A DNA stretch of 14,072 nucleotides from assembly GCA_021296015.1 (NCBI GenBank), contig JAGWBG010000005.1, forward strand, positions 7,404 to 21,475, read 5' to 3'. Position 1 is the stretch's first letter; every line of letters starts with the position of its first letter. The position numbers were made by a program, and so were the translations under genes. Positions 1 to 6,840 of the stretch are shown piece by piece. Source of the stretch: Dehalococcoidia bacterium. GTDB taxonomy: Bacteria; Chloroflexota; Dehalococcoidia; Lucifugimonadales; JAGWBF01. The notes below the pieces were generated by a model. That model saw only the letters and a list, made by a program, of their open reading frames with translations. It ran no database searches and was not told where the DNA came from.

Positions 1-241
1 TGCTGCGGTGGATAGCGGCCAGGGCACTAGGGACGGCAGCCCCCTTTTGATGACGTTCAGGTCAAGATTGTGGCCCATAGACCGCTTCGATGGTGGTCTG
101 CCCCGTTGTGGTGATGATGCCTCGTGCCTGAGTAGCCGGGGCAGACGGTAGGATAATAAGTTCGTTCAGCATAGGTACGTATCTATCATAACCCGTCGCC
201 ACCTGTGGGAGTCAAGGAGGGGCGATTGACGGTTGGGGGCC
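1..241. other. Left-edge region without a supported gene
   Basis: I see no convincing gene here. A 36-codon minus-strand frame (172 to 62) and a minus-strand frame from an ATG at 78 that stays open to the window edge both lack a Shine-Dalgarno site and a recognisable product. A plus-strand frame open from base 2 to about 151 has protein-unlike composition. The right part (about 186-241) is presumably upstream sequence for the promoter proposed at 242-270. A 5' end of a minus-strand gene continuing beyond base 1 cannot be excluded. Confidence 0.4.
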
Positions 242-270
242 TTGCCATTTCTCCGACGGAGGAATATATT
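242..270 (+). promoter_or_regulatory. Candidate sigma70-type promoter for the first VOC gene
   Basis: TTGCCA (242-247) and TATATT (265-270) are separated by exactly 17 nt, a good match to a housekeeping -35/-10 pair. The predicted transcript start near 277 gives a leader of about 95 nt before the VOC gene at 371. This is seen in sequence only; transcription is inferred. Confidence 0.5.
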
Positions 271-290
271 AGCAAGTAATCCGGGGGTAG

Positions 291-356
291 ACCTGCCTCG
301 CCGTCGGGCAGGTACGCATACCTGATACTAGAAGCCATCCTGCCCAGGCAGTTTTT
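291..356 (+). promoter_or_regulatory. Structured leader, possible attenuator
   Basis: The leader of the VOC gene has four mutually complementary short segments: ACCTGCC (291-297), GGCAGGT (307-313), CCTGCC (339-344) and GGCAG (347-351), followed by five T (352-356). Segments 1:2 form a 7-bp hairpin. Segment 2 could instead pair with segment 3. Segment 3 with 4 gives a short hairpin in front of a T-run, like a weak intrinsic terminator. That order (1:2, 2:3, 3:4 plus T-run) is the layout of an attenuator. The 3:4 stem is only about 4 bp with a 4-nt loop, so the reading is tentative. The CCTGCC/GGCAGG core also recurs at 1638-1657, so part of this may be a dispersed repeat. Confidence 0.3.
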
Positions 357-370
357 AAGGAGGAACGGCA

Positions 371-832
371 ATGACGAAACCCAAGAGAGTAGGCCATCTT
401 GTGCTGAACGTCCGAGACGTAGAGGCGTCTACGAGGTTCTACACCGAGATACTGGGCTTTGAAATCGCTGTACAGCGCCCCAACATGACCTTCCTGACCT
501 GCGGAAAGATCCACCACGACCTGGCGCTGTTCAAGGCGTCTGAAGACTCTCCGCCCGTTAGCGAGGGGCAGGTAGGTTTGAACCACTTCGCCGTCCAGGT
601 AGAGGACCTTGACGCTTTGACAGAGACCTATCAGCGTCTCAAGGAAAAGGGAGTTCCGGTTGATAATACCGTAGACCACGGTATGACTCAGAGTGTGTAC
701 TTCCATGACCCCGACGGAATCAGAATAGAGTTCTTCTGCAATAGTACGTCAACGACCGAAGAGGGCCTGGCGTTGATGCGCGCGCCCGACCGGCAGAACA
801 GGGAACTGGTGCTGGAGGATGCCCCGGCATAG
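371..832 (+). CDS. VOC-family (glyoxalase/extradiol dioxygenase fold) protein
   Basis: This 153-aa protein is a single vicinal-oxygen-chelate module, the fold of glyoxalase I, extradiol dioxygenases and fosfomycin-resistance enzymes. The fold places a divalent metal for chemistry on vicinal oxygen atoms. Visible features are the opening strand with GHLVLNV (His9), the GLNHFAV strand (His72) and the closing DPDGIRIEFF strand (Glu120). These fit the usual His-His-Glu metal site. The start is fixed by AAGGAGGAA (about 357-365) just upstream of ATG 371. The preceding leader has a promoter candidate and alternative hairpins. The substrate is unknown. It is clearly related to the VOC protein at 9236-9712, sharing the VGLNH and YxRLKEK patterns and the DHG and DPDG motifs. 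The residues after about 125 form a tail outside the core fold. It converges on the signal peptidase gene with a 37-nt gap. Confidence 0.85.
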   Translation: MTKPKRVGHLVLNVRDVEASTRFYTEILGFEIAVQRPNMTFLTCGKIHHDLALFKASEDSPPVSEGQVGLNHFAVQVEDLDALTETYQRLKEKGVPVDNTVDHGMTQSVYFHDPDGIRIEFFCNSTSTTEEGLALMRAPDRQNRELVLEDAPA

Positions 833-869
833 GTGTCATAGCTTGTGGTGCGTCTTTGCGTCACAGCGC

Positions 870-1505
870 CTAACTGTCATCTTCCACAAAGGCCCCCACG
901 AAGGGCAGCCTGGACGGGGGCCAGTAGATGAACCACACCTCGCCTATAATCTCGTCAACGGTGACGGGGCCCCAGTCCCGGGAGTCGTTACTTCTACTCC
1001 TGTTATCTCCCAGCACAAAGTATTGCCCCTCCTGGAGTATACAGTCGAATTGCCTCAGGGTCGGGATGCAGGTCATAGACCCAACGACGTTAGATTGGGT
1101 CAGGTACGGCTCGGCCAATGGCTCTCCGTTAATAAGTACCTTGCCATCCCTTATCTCTACCCTCTCACCCGGCAGACCTATAACCCTTTTTACGTAGGCC
1201 TGGTCGGGCATCGAAGGGGCCTGGAAGACGATGACCTCACCCCGCTGGGCAGGGTGGGAGAAGGCCAGATATTTCTGATTGTCCCCTTCGGGATCAACGT
1301 TCCAGAAGGGGACAAGTCTGGCGAGCCGCTCCATGTCTAGCCTGAAATGGGACAGTTTGTTCACCATGAGGTATTCTCCCCCATTCAGTAGGGGTCTCAT
1401 GCTGGGGCCTTCAACCCGGAAGTTCTGAACGCTAATCAGGATAACGAAAAACACCAGAAGCGCTAGAACGATGGCCTCTAGGAGTTCCCTTATTAGACGA
1501 GACAT
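870..1505 (-). CDS. lepB: Signal peptidase I
   Basis: Type I (leader) signal peptidase, 211 aa, which removes signal peptides from exported proteins at the outer face of the cytoplasmic membrane. One N-terminal membrane anchor spans about residues 8-27. Box B has GPSM with nucleophile Ser35. Box D (YVKRVIGLPGE) carries the general-base Lys106. Box E is GDNRSRSNDSRDWGPV (166-181). The Ser/Lys dyad is complete, so the enzyme should be active. The length matches compact single-anchor Gram-positive/Chloroflexota-type enzymes rather than the longer E. coli form. The start at 1505 fits the anchor, but no Shine-Dalgarno site precedes it. Upstream is an A/T-rich stretch (TATTTTATAC) directly abutting the ATG, so leaderless or very short-leader translation is possible. 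The gene stands alone, converging on the VOC gene. Confidence 0.95.
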   Translation of the reverse strand: MSRLIRELLEAIVLALLVFFVILISVQNFRVEGPSMRPLLNGGEYLMVNKLSHFRLDMERLARLVPFWNVDPEGDNQKYLAFSHPAQRGEVIVFQAPSMPDQAYVKRVIGLPGERVEIRDGKVLINGEPLAEPYLTQSNVVGSMTCIPTLRQFDCILQEGQYFVLGDNRSRSNDSRDWGPVTVDEIIGEVWFIYWPPSRLPFVGAFVEDDS

Positions 1506-1603
1506 GTATAAAATAGGTCGGGTAAGGTCAAGAGATGCTTGGGGTCAACACGCTGTAATACGTCCATTATATCGCCCTGACTTTTTTAATGCTACGCCCA
1601 AGG

Positions 1604-1613
1604 GAGAATAATA
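1604..1613. repeat. Left copy of putative target-site duplication
   Basis: GAGAATAATA, identical to 1802-1811, directly abuts the outer end of the imperfect terminal inverted repeat of the MITE-like element. Confidence 0.55.
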
Positions 1614-1801
1614 AGGGCGAGTGCAAAACGACACATTCCTGCCTGCCGGCAGGCAGGTCGTCATTCTGGGGAAGGCCAGAATTCAGGGGGCGAGGGTGTG
1701 GATTCCGGCTCAAGGCCGGAATGACGATGTGGGAGCGGGAGTGGCGGCCTTAGACAAACCCTGGCCTGGCGCCAGGGCAGGCTGAGTTTTGCACTTCCCT
1801 C
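1614..1801. mobile_element. MITE-like non-coding element (188 bp)
   Basis: AGTGCAAAAC (1620-1629) and its exact reverse complement GTTTTGCACT (1786-1795) form terminal inverted repeats. With one gap the similarity extends outward through AGGG (1614-1617) and CCCT (1797-1800). The 10-base sequence GAGAATAATA occurs on both sides, at 1604-1613 and 1802-1811, as expected for a target-site duplication. Inside are three dyads: a perfect 20-bp palindrome (1638-1657), the hairpin ATTCCGGC-TCAAG-GCCGGAAT (1702-1722) and CCTGGCGCCAGG (1765-1776). CGTCATTC (1659-1666) also pairs with GAATGACG (1719-1726). No transposase is encoded, so it would need one in trans. The right end lies 26 bp from the RidA start codon. 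The structure is seen directly; mobility is inferred. Confidence 0.65.
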
Positions 1802-1811
1802 GAGAATAATA
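1802..1811. repeat. Right copy of putative target-site duplication
   Basis: GAGAATAATA, identical to 1604-1613. It sits just before the RidA ribosome binding site (AGGAGGT, 1815-1821), so the putative insertion replaced whatever promoter sequence once lay immediately upstream of that gene. Confidence 0.55.
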
Positions 1812-1826
1812 TATAGGAGGTGCCGG

Positions 1827-2336
1827 ATGGTCTCCCTGGCCGATCTGGATGCCATGAGCATGGAGGAGGCCCAGGTCCTGCCCTACGCCGAGCGGGATCG
1901 CCTTCTGGACCTAATCATCGCCGACGGACGACGGCAGTCCACCGACATGGTGTCCTATCGCACCGGCCTCTACTGCGACTATTTCGAGGAGGACCTGGTA
2001 CGCCTGCTCAAGGTACGAGCCGTTAAGATTATATGCCGTGGCACCACATCATCCGGGTTCGACGGCGTTGTCGTGGGCGAGACCGAAGAGGAGCAGTACC
2101 GCGCCGCCTTCTGCCACGTGAATACCACCCTGGAGGCCGCCGGCTCTGGTTTTGGCCGGGTAGTCACACTGGTCGTCTTTCTGACCGACATGGACAACTG
2201 GCCCCTGCTGAACCAAGTCTACCGGGAGTTTATCCCCGAACCACCGTGCCGGGCGGTAATAGGGACCACGGGCCTGGCCCAGAAGCCTCTGGCCATAGAG
2301 ATTGTCAACTGCGTCGCTTATCGTGTCGCCCCGTGA
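1827..2336 (+). CDS. RidA/YjgF/UK114-family protein with long N-terminus
   Basis: Rid-family proteins hydrolyse reactive enamine/imine intermediates from amino-acid metabolism; related members act in diverse catabolic routes. The protein is 169 aa, against about 125-135 for typical RidA. The C-terminal half is typical: a helix with EEQYRAAFCHVNTTLEAAG (about 88-106), then VVTLVVFLTDMDNWPLLNQV and FIPEPPCRAVIGT with Arg142, matching the conserved substrate-binding Arg of RidA. Glu158 in IEIVNCVA matches the conserved C-terminal Glu. The first about 62 residues lack the usual APxAxGPYSQA signature and contain an acidic segment, so substrate and oligomer contacts may differ. AGGAGGT (1815-1821) fixes the start at ATG 1827. 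The MITE-like element lies directly upstream. It converges on the alpha/beta-hydrolase gene. A specific Rid subfamily cannot be assigned from the sequence alone. Confidence 0.85.
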   Translation: MVSLADLDAMSMEEAQVLPYAERDRLLDLIIADGRRQSTDMVSYRTGLYCDYFEEDLVRLLKVRAVKIICRGTTSSGFDGVVVGETEEEQYRAAFCHVNTTLEAAGSGFGRVVTLVVFLTDMDNWPLLNQVYREFIPEPPCRAVIGTTGLAQKPLAIEIVNCVAYRVAP

Positions 2337-2362
2337 TGTGGCACGACTCTCTCTAATGTTGG

Positions 2363-3187
2363 TCAGATACCGGGGTTTGCCAGGAAGTCGAGGATTTCCC
2401 GTGCTAGGGCCTCCGGGTCGTCGTAGGCGGTGAAGTAGGAGCCGCCTTTGAGCATACGGGTGCGGTTCCGCCGCATTCGTGCGGCGACGGGTTCCAGGGC
2501 AGGGCGCTGGCCGTCCTGGTCTCCGCTCATCACCAGGGTAGGGGCCTGAATAAGGGGTAGACGCTCCAGAATATCGCGGCTATGGCGGTAGATGGCTATG
2601 TAGGCCTCGTTGCGCCGCTCCCCTGCCATTAGCTTCCACACAACTTCTTTCTGGATTGTTTCCAGGGCCTCCTCGGAGTAGGGTTTCGGGAATAGCCCTT
2701 CTCTCATTCTTCCGGTAATGTCGTCCCACATCTCCATCAAATGACTGCCGTCATCCTTCAGAGGAAAGTACCTGATTCTGGACTCCAGCATCTCCGATGG
2801 TTCATCCCAGTAGGGAACGCCGTACACCACCAGCTTGTCCACCCTGTCTGGATAACCGGCCGCCACCTCACAGGCGATGGCTGCCCCTGTGTGATGGCCG
2901 AAGATATACGCCCGGTCAATACCCAGGGCGTCCAGGAAAGCAACGACACTGTCGGCGTACTCGGCGACAGCGTATTGGTGAGGGGGCGGGTCGGACATCC
3001 CGTATCCGAGGGTATCCAGGGCAAGGACCCGGTAGGAAGCGGCCAGGGAAGGAATCATGCCCTCGAACTGCTCCGAACAGCTGGCGGTCTGGTGGAGGAG
3101 AAGAAGGGGCTGGCCCACACCGGCGTGGCGGTAGTGGATTTGACCATGAGGAGTGTTTGCATAGGCACGAAGGATTCCCTCAGTCAT
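2363..3187 (-). CDS. Alpha/beta-hydrolase-fold protein with atypical catalytic positions
   Basis: This is a 274-aa alpha/beta-hydrolase-fold protein. The core is clear: HG-type loop region LLLLHQTA (29-35), the strand-4 turn LDTLGYGMSDPP, a helical cap around 130-205 and the C-terminal strand PTLVMSGDQDG. The nucleophile elbow reads G97-H98-H99-T100-G101, so His99 sits where Ser normally stands in GxSxG. The usual catalytic His is also replaced: the segment aligning to GxGH-F reads GGS-Tyr251-F. The acid (Asp223 or Asp225) is present. A normal Ser-His-Asp esterase mechanism is therefore unlikely. It may catalyse something else, or bind a ligand. ATG 3187 follows GGGAGGT (3191-3197). The gene lies 80 bp after the MmgE/PrpD gene on the same strand, probably one transcript, which suggests a shared substrate pathway. 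Confidence 0.85.
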   Translation of the reverse strand: MTEGILRAYANTPHGQIHYRHAGVGQPLLLLHQTASCSEQFEGMIPSLAASYRVLALDTLGYGMSDPPPHQYAVAEYADSVVAFLDALGIDRAYIFGHHTGAAIACEVAAGYPDRVDKLVVYGVPYWDEPSEMLESRIRYFPLKDDGSHLMEMWDDITGRMREGLFPKPYSEEALETIQKEVVWKLMAGERRNEAYIAIYRHSRDILERLPLIQAPTLVMSGDQDGQRPALEPVAARMRRNRTRMLKGGSYFTAYDDPEALAREILDFLANPGI

Positions 3188-3267
3188 TATTACCTCCCCA
3201 ATGTTGAGCTACTCATCCGGACCGCCTAGGACCTCCGATGAAGAGAGCCGGCTATGCGGGTCTGTAC

Positions 3268-4665
3268 CTATGGGGTGAGCAGCCCCACGATTTCTTCTAC
3301 CGTGTGGACATCTTCAAGCCTATCCACCAGGTCTATGAGTGCCTGGCAGTTGGCCGGCGGCAGATGCCCCGCTCCAGCCTCCCAGCAACGCCGGAACTTT
3401 GCCAGGTGTTGCTCCCTGGACAGCGGATTGTCCGGGTGGCCCAGTGCCCGTTCCACCTGATGCTCGTATACCTGGCCGCTCTTCAGCCGTATACGGAGCC
3501 GCACCGGCGTCATGGCGTTCTCGTCATGATTATCTGCATCCCGTGTAACCCGGATACGCTGTGCCAGCTTATGCACCTCCGGGTCAACCAACGCATCGCC
3601 CATAAAATCGCCGACGAACACGTCGCCCTTTATGATGATGTTTGCCAGGACGAAGGGTATCGAAAGCTTGGCGTACTGGGTTGTTGGTGCACTGGTGTTC
3701 AGGGGCCTTCCGACCAGACGGTGCACCAGGGGCGGGACTGTAGCCTCGATTTCATCCACGTCTTCCGGGGCTATGCCATGTTGATTGCGCAGGGTCAGGG
3801 TCGCCTCGACTACGCCGTGGGTCAGCCGTCCTGAGGGGAAGGGCTTGTGGCTCACCCGTTCCACCTGCCAGATCCGGCCCAGATTTGCTATCACGTCATC
3901 CACCTGGTACTCGCCCTCGAACAGCCGGAAGTAGCCATAGCGGCCCTCCATAACGTCGGACGCACCCACCACCCCCTCGGCCGCGAGCTCTATCGCCGTA
4001 ATGGCTGCCCTGGCGTTGAACCCGGTCTGCATGGAGTTGACCATTGCCCCCTCGTGATGGGGTTGCAGAGTGCCGCAAATCTGGCTGTAGACGATGCCCA
4101 TAGCATTGGCAAGGGTTTTTTCGTCGAACGCGAGAAGCTTTCCCGCAGCAGCAACGGAGCCGAAAGCTCCGGCCGTGCCGGGTCGGAAGTGGGCCAGGGG
4201 CGACCTGGATGAGATGCCGATGGAGCAGGTGACGTCAACCCCCAGGGCAACGGCGGTCAGAAGCTCCCGTCCGGTGACGTTGCCCCTGGTCTCGGCAATT
4301 GACAGCGCAACTGGAAGGGCCGTGGTGAAGGGATGAAGAACGGCCTCATCGTGAGCACAATCGAACTCCTGGTTGTGCATGAAGAAGCTGTTCGCCATCG
4401 CAGCGGAAGGGGCCGGGAGCCTGTCTCCAAAGACCAGGACCGTGCTCTCCTCTTTGCCGCCCCAGCCCCGGATGACCCGGCGCATCTGAGGGACGCCCGG
4501 TGCCAGCGTCCCGGCAATCGCCACCCCTAGCGTATCGAGGAGAAAGGTCTTTGTTGCCTTGATGGCACCGGCGGAAAGGTCTTCGTAGCGACTGATGGAG
4601 GCGTGGTGTACGAAGCTATGGATGGCGTCGGCCTTGTGGCTGGATTGGGGAGCCAAATCAGTCAC
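3268..4665 (-). CDS. MmgE/PrpD-family protein
   Basis: This 465-aa protein has the full length of the MmgE/PrpD superfamily, which includes 2-methylcitrate dehydratase (PrpD) and cis-aconitate decarboxylase. Family hallmarks include the N-terminal helix pair with FLLDTLGVAIAG (41-52), the active-site segment HNQEFDCAHDEAVLHPFTTA (97-116, equivalent to the family's DFDD...HP region), the GTAGAFGSVAAAGKLL block (163-178) and KPFPSGRLTH (274-283, equivalent to KPYPxCRxTH). It starts at GTG 4665 behind AAGGAGGT (4672-4679) with a 6-nt spacer. No prpB/prpC-type genes are nearby, so a methylcitrate cycle role is not supported. Environmental paralogues are often annotated only at family level. The downstream alpha/beta-hydrolase-fold gene is probably cotranscribed. 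The substrate is presumably a small carboxylic acid, an inference from the family. Confidence 0.9.
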   Translation of the reverse strand: MTDLAPQSSHKADAIHSFVHHASISRYEDLSAGAIKATKTFLLDTLGVAIAGTLAPGVPQMRRVIRGWGGKEESTVLVFGDRLPAPSAAMANSFFMHNQEFDCAHDEAVLHPFTTALPVALSIAETRGNVTGRELLTAVALGVDVTCSIGISSRSPLAHFRPGTAGAFGSVAAAGKLLAFDEKTLANAMGIVYSQICGTLQPHHEGAMVNSMQTGFNARAAITAIELAAEGVVGASDVMEGRYGYFRLFEGEYQVDDVIANLGRIWQVERVSHKPFPSGRLTHGVVEATLTLRNQHGIAPEDVDEIEATVPPLVHRLVGRPLNTSAPTTQYAKLSIPFVLANIIIKGDVFVGDFMGDALVDPEVHKLAQRIRVTRDADNHDENAMTPVRLRIRLKSGQVYEHQVERALGHPDNPLSREQHLAKFRRCWEAGAGHLPPANCQALIDLVDRLEDVHTVEEIVGLLTP

Positions 4666-4679
4666 GCCGTTACCTCCTT

Positions 4680-4976
4680 AGATGAGGACGTAGACGAGTT
4701 CGCGAAGCTTTACCTCGTCGAGGCAATTGTAGTGCCGCCCCTGTGCGTCGTCAAGAAAAGCGGTCCATTTGCAAAGAAACCTCAAATACGTGACGGTTGT
4801 CACAGATTCCTGGTATGAGCCCTGCTGCCCAAGGAATCGCTGAAGACCAGGGGAGGACATCCACGTGCAATGGGCTGGTTGTGCCTGATTCCTCCTGGAC
4901 GCAGCCGGTCCGTGTCGTTTCTGAGTCTGGACATTTGACCCAAAATTGCGGCTAGCCCCTCCTGTTGTTTATGAAG
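4680..4976. other. Divergent intergenic region with dyads
   Basis: This roughly 300-bp stretch lies between the MmgE/PrpD gene (leftward) and the second alpha/beta hydrolase (rightward). I see no supported gene: the short frames in it have no ribosome binding site and no recognisable product. It holds several dyads. GTGAC-GGTT-GTCAC (4790-4803) looks like a small operator. GATTCCTGG (4805-4813) pairs with CCA-A-GGAATC (4829-4838) in a stem with one bulge. CCAGG..AGGA (4847-4857) faces TCCTCCTGG (4890-4898). Any regulatory role is inference; no clear leftward promoter was found. Confidence 0.4.
4790..4803. promoter_or_regulatory. Operator-like dyad GTGAC-N4-GTCAC
   Basis: A perfect 5-bp inverted repeat with a 4-bp centre, 125 bp upstream of the MmgE/PrpD GTG start. 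The size suits a dimeric regulator such as a GntR- or FNR-type protein, but no regulator gene is in the window and dyads this short occur by chance. Confidence 0.25.
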
Positions 4977-4985
4977 TGCTATAAT
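4977..4985 (+). promoter_or_regulatory. Extended -10 promoter for the second alpha/beta hydrolase
   Basis: TGCTATAAT is a perfect extended -10 element (TGn plus the consensus TATAAT hexamer). No good -35 lies 17 nt upstream, which is normal for this promoter type. The start of transcription would be near 4992, giving a leader of about 80 nt to the ATG at 5074. Confidence 0.6.
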
Positions 4986-5073
4986 CGCAGACAGGCGATG
5001 TCCTCGGAGCGGTCCGGATGTATGATATGGACACAATCAGTTTCATCTCCCATAAAATATGAGGTATACAGGG

Positions 5074-5883
5074 ATGCCATACATTGAGGTCAATGGAGAC
5101 CGTTTCCACTATCAGGTTGATGACTATGCTGACCCCTGGAATGACTACGGGACTGTCCTGCTCCATCATGCGGCGGCGGGGAACCTGCATCGCTGGAGAG
5201 CCTGGGTGCCCACCCTGGCACGCCATCATCGGGTCCTGCGCTTCGATATGAGAGGACATGGCAATACGGCACCGCCGCCGGGGTCGCGGTTCTCTCTCCC
5301 GGGACTGGCAAGCGACATCGTCGGGGTAATGGATGCCCTTGAGATAGATAAAGTCCATCTGGTAGGGGCTTCTGCCGGAGGTATAGTGAGCCTGCGCTTC
5401 GCCCACGATTTTCCTCAGCGGCTCAACAGCCTCACCCTGGTAGCCTCGACACCCAGGCTGGCCCAGCCGAGAATAGACAGGACGGCCTGGGGACGTATCT
5501 TGGAGGAGCAGGGGGTTAAAGCCTGGCTTCTCTCAGACGCCCAGAGACGTTTTGGCCCCCATGCCGACCCGGGCCTGATAGAGTGGTACGCCGAGGAAGG
5601 TACGAGAAGCAGCGCGGATATGGTGATGTCCCTCCAGGCCTGCCTCATGGCCGAGGATCTGACTCCCCTGCTGCCCAATATCCAGGTGCCCACCCTCATT
5701 TTGGCGGCCCGCCGCGATGACATCACCCCATTTGAGACCCAGCGACTGATGGCCCGTCGGATGCCTAACGCTAAGCTGAAGACCTTCGCCGACGTGGGCC
5801 ACAACATGAAGGTGGAGATTCCCGACCGACTTGCCAGATACGTGCTGCGTTTCATTGAGGGAGTGGGTGGCACACGGTCTTAG
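5074..5883 (+). CDS. Alpha/beta hydrolase with intact catalytic triad
   Basis: This 269-aa alpha/beta hydrolase has the layout of small esterases, lactonases and C-C hydrolases. The core shows VLLHHAAAG (oxyanion loop region, 28-36), FDMRGHGNTAPP (57-68), nucleophile elbow G98-A99-S100-A101-G102, the acid strand PTLILAARRDD (Asp215 or Asp216) and the catalytic His243 in DVGHNM. All triad residues are present, unlike the paralogue at 2363-3187. I chose ATG 5074 over an in-frame ATG at 5059: GAGGT (5061-5065) lies 8 nt upstream of 5074, and MPYIEVNGDRFHYQ is a normal first strand for the family. It has its own extended -10 promoter and converges on the crotonase gene with a 24-bp gap. The substrate cannot be told from sequence. 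The LVGASAGG elbow resembles 3-oxoadipate enol-lactonase-like members, which is only a weak hint. Confidence 0.9.
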   Translation: MPYIEVNGDRFHYQVDDYADPWNDYGTVLLHHAAAGNLHRWRAWVPTLARHHRVLRFDMRGHGNTAPPPGSRFSLPGLASDIVGVMDALEIDKVHLVGASAGGIVSLRFAHDFPQRLNSLTLVASTPRLAQPRIDRTAWGRILEEQGVKAWLLSDAQRRFGPHADPGLIEWYAEEGTRSSADMVMSLQACLMAEDLTPLLPNIQVPTLILAARRDDITPFETQRLMARRMPNAKLKTFADVGHNMKVEIPDRLARYVLRFIEGVGGTRS

Positions 5884-5907
5884 GTGGGGGTGCCCTGGCC
5901 TGGGCTG

Positions 5908-6696
5908 TTACCGTCCTTTGAACTCCGGTCGGCGCTTCTCCAGGAACGCCTGTTGTCCTTCCTGGTAGTCCTGGGTATCGAAGTGAAGGAAGGGCAGGGC
6001 CTCCTGCTCAGGCGAAAGGTGGCTAAGGTCCGGGTCCTCCAGCACGGTCCGGGACATCTCTTTGTGGGCTTTATGGGAGAGAGGGGCCAGACGGGCCATC
6101 TGCCGTGCGACGCCGTACGTGTGCTCCTCGACTTCGGCCACGGGCACCACCTTGTGTACCAGGCCCAGGCGCAGCGACTCTTCGGCGTCCACAATACCGG
6201 CAGTCAGCAGTATGTACAGTGCTCCTGAGCGGCCTGCAAGCTGTACCAGGCGTCTTATCTCTCCGTATCCTATGGAAATACCCAGGCGTGCGGCGGTGAT
6301 GCCCAGTCGGGCGTTGTCTGCCGCTATCCTGAGGTCACACGCATGGGTCAGTTCACATCCTCCGCCGACGCAATAGCCTTTGATGAGGCAAATGGTGGGC
6401 TTGGAGAGGGCTTCCACAGCGTCCATCGCGCCGTCCACTGCCGAAGCGTAGATTTGAGCCTTGGCCGAGTTGTTCCTGTATAGCTCGAAGCCCTTTATGT
6501 CTGCGCCTGCAGAGAAGGCTTCGTCTCCCGCACCTCTGAAGACCACTACCCTCACCGAGGAAGATGTCTCCAGGTCAACGGCGAGCCTTTGCAACTCCAG
6601 CCACATCTCATAACTTATGGCATTGCGTTGGTCGGGGCGGTTGAGTGTGACCGTGGCAATGCCATCCTGTTCGTCCAGCAGTATTTCCTCACCCAT
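5908..6696 (-). CDS. Enoyl-CoA hydratase/isomerase (crotonase) family protein
   Basis: This 262-aa crotonase-superfamily protein acts on acyl-CoA thioesters. It shows the N-terminal VTLNRPDQRNAIS (16-28), the first oxyanion-hole region FSAGADIKGF (61-70), and GYCVGGGCELTHACDLRIA (107-125), whose Gly pair gives the second oxyanion contact. Glu115 matches the first catalytic Glu of classical enoyl-CoA hydratase. The second catalytic Glu is not kept: the equivalent of PEI reads T-Ala135-A. A plain fatty-acid-type hydratase reaction is therefore doubtful, and an isomerase or other crotonase activity is possible. The frame is open upstream to 6870, but the true start is ATG 6696 behind AGGAGG (rc of CCTCCT at 6703-6708); the residues upstream do not resemble the family. 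It is a single-gene unit on this strand. Confidence 0.92.
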   Translation of the reverse strand: MGEEILLDEQDGIATVTLNRPDQRNAISYEMWLELQRLAVDLETSSSVRVVVFRGAGDEAFSAGADIKGFELYRNNSAKAQIYASAVDGAMDAVEALSKPTICLIKGYCVGGGCELTHACDLRIAADNARLGITAARLGISIGYGEIRRLVQLAGRSGALYILLTAGIVDAEESLRLGLVHKVVPVAEVEEHTYGVARQMARLAPLSHKAHKEMSRTVLEDPDLSHLSPEQEALPFLHFDTQDYQEGQQAFLEKRRPEFKGR

Positions 6697-6840
6697 TCCG
6701 TTCCTCCTGACTGGTACTCCGCTTCTGCTGTTGCTATGAAAGGCTTGGGTACATATTTGTTCAGATTTTACACGTTTCCCATGGTTGATGCCAGCGTATC
6801 CGATATGGCAGCCAGGGCCATTCCTATGAGAATACCCTGC

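Noticed and set aside
62..172. 36-aa leftward ORF near the left edge
   Set aside because: No Shine-Dalgarno site and no family resemblance; likely chance.
340..356. Strong intrinsic terminator before the first VOC gene
   Set aside because: The stem is only about 4 bp with a 4-nt loop, too weak alone; kept only as part of the tentative attenuator.
819..1340. 173-aa plus-strand ORF over the signal peptidase gene
   Set aside because: It is the antisense shadow of lepB; all signal peptidase motifs are on the minus strand.
3238..3834. 198-aa plus-strand ORF over the MmgE/PrpD gene
   Set aside because: Antisense shadow; composition is not protein-like and the minus-strand frame matches the family along its full length.
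4678..4860. 60-aa leftward ORF ending in the MmgE/PrpD ribosome site
   Set aside because: No ribosome binding site before its ATG and no recognisable product; the overlap of its TAA with AAGGAGG is probably chance.
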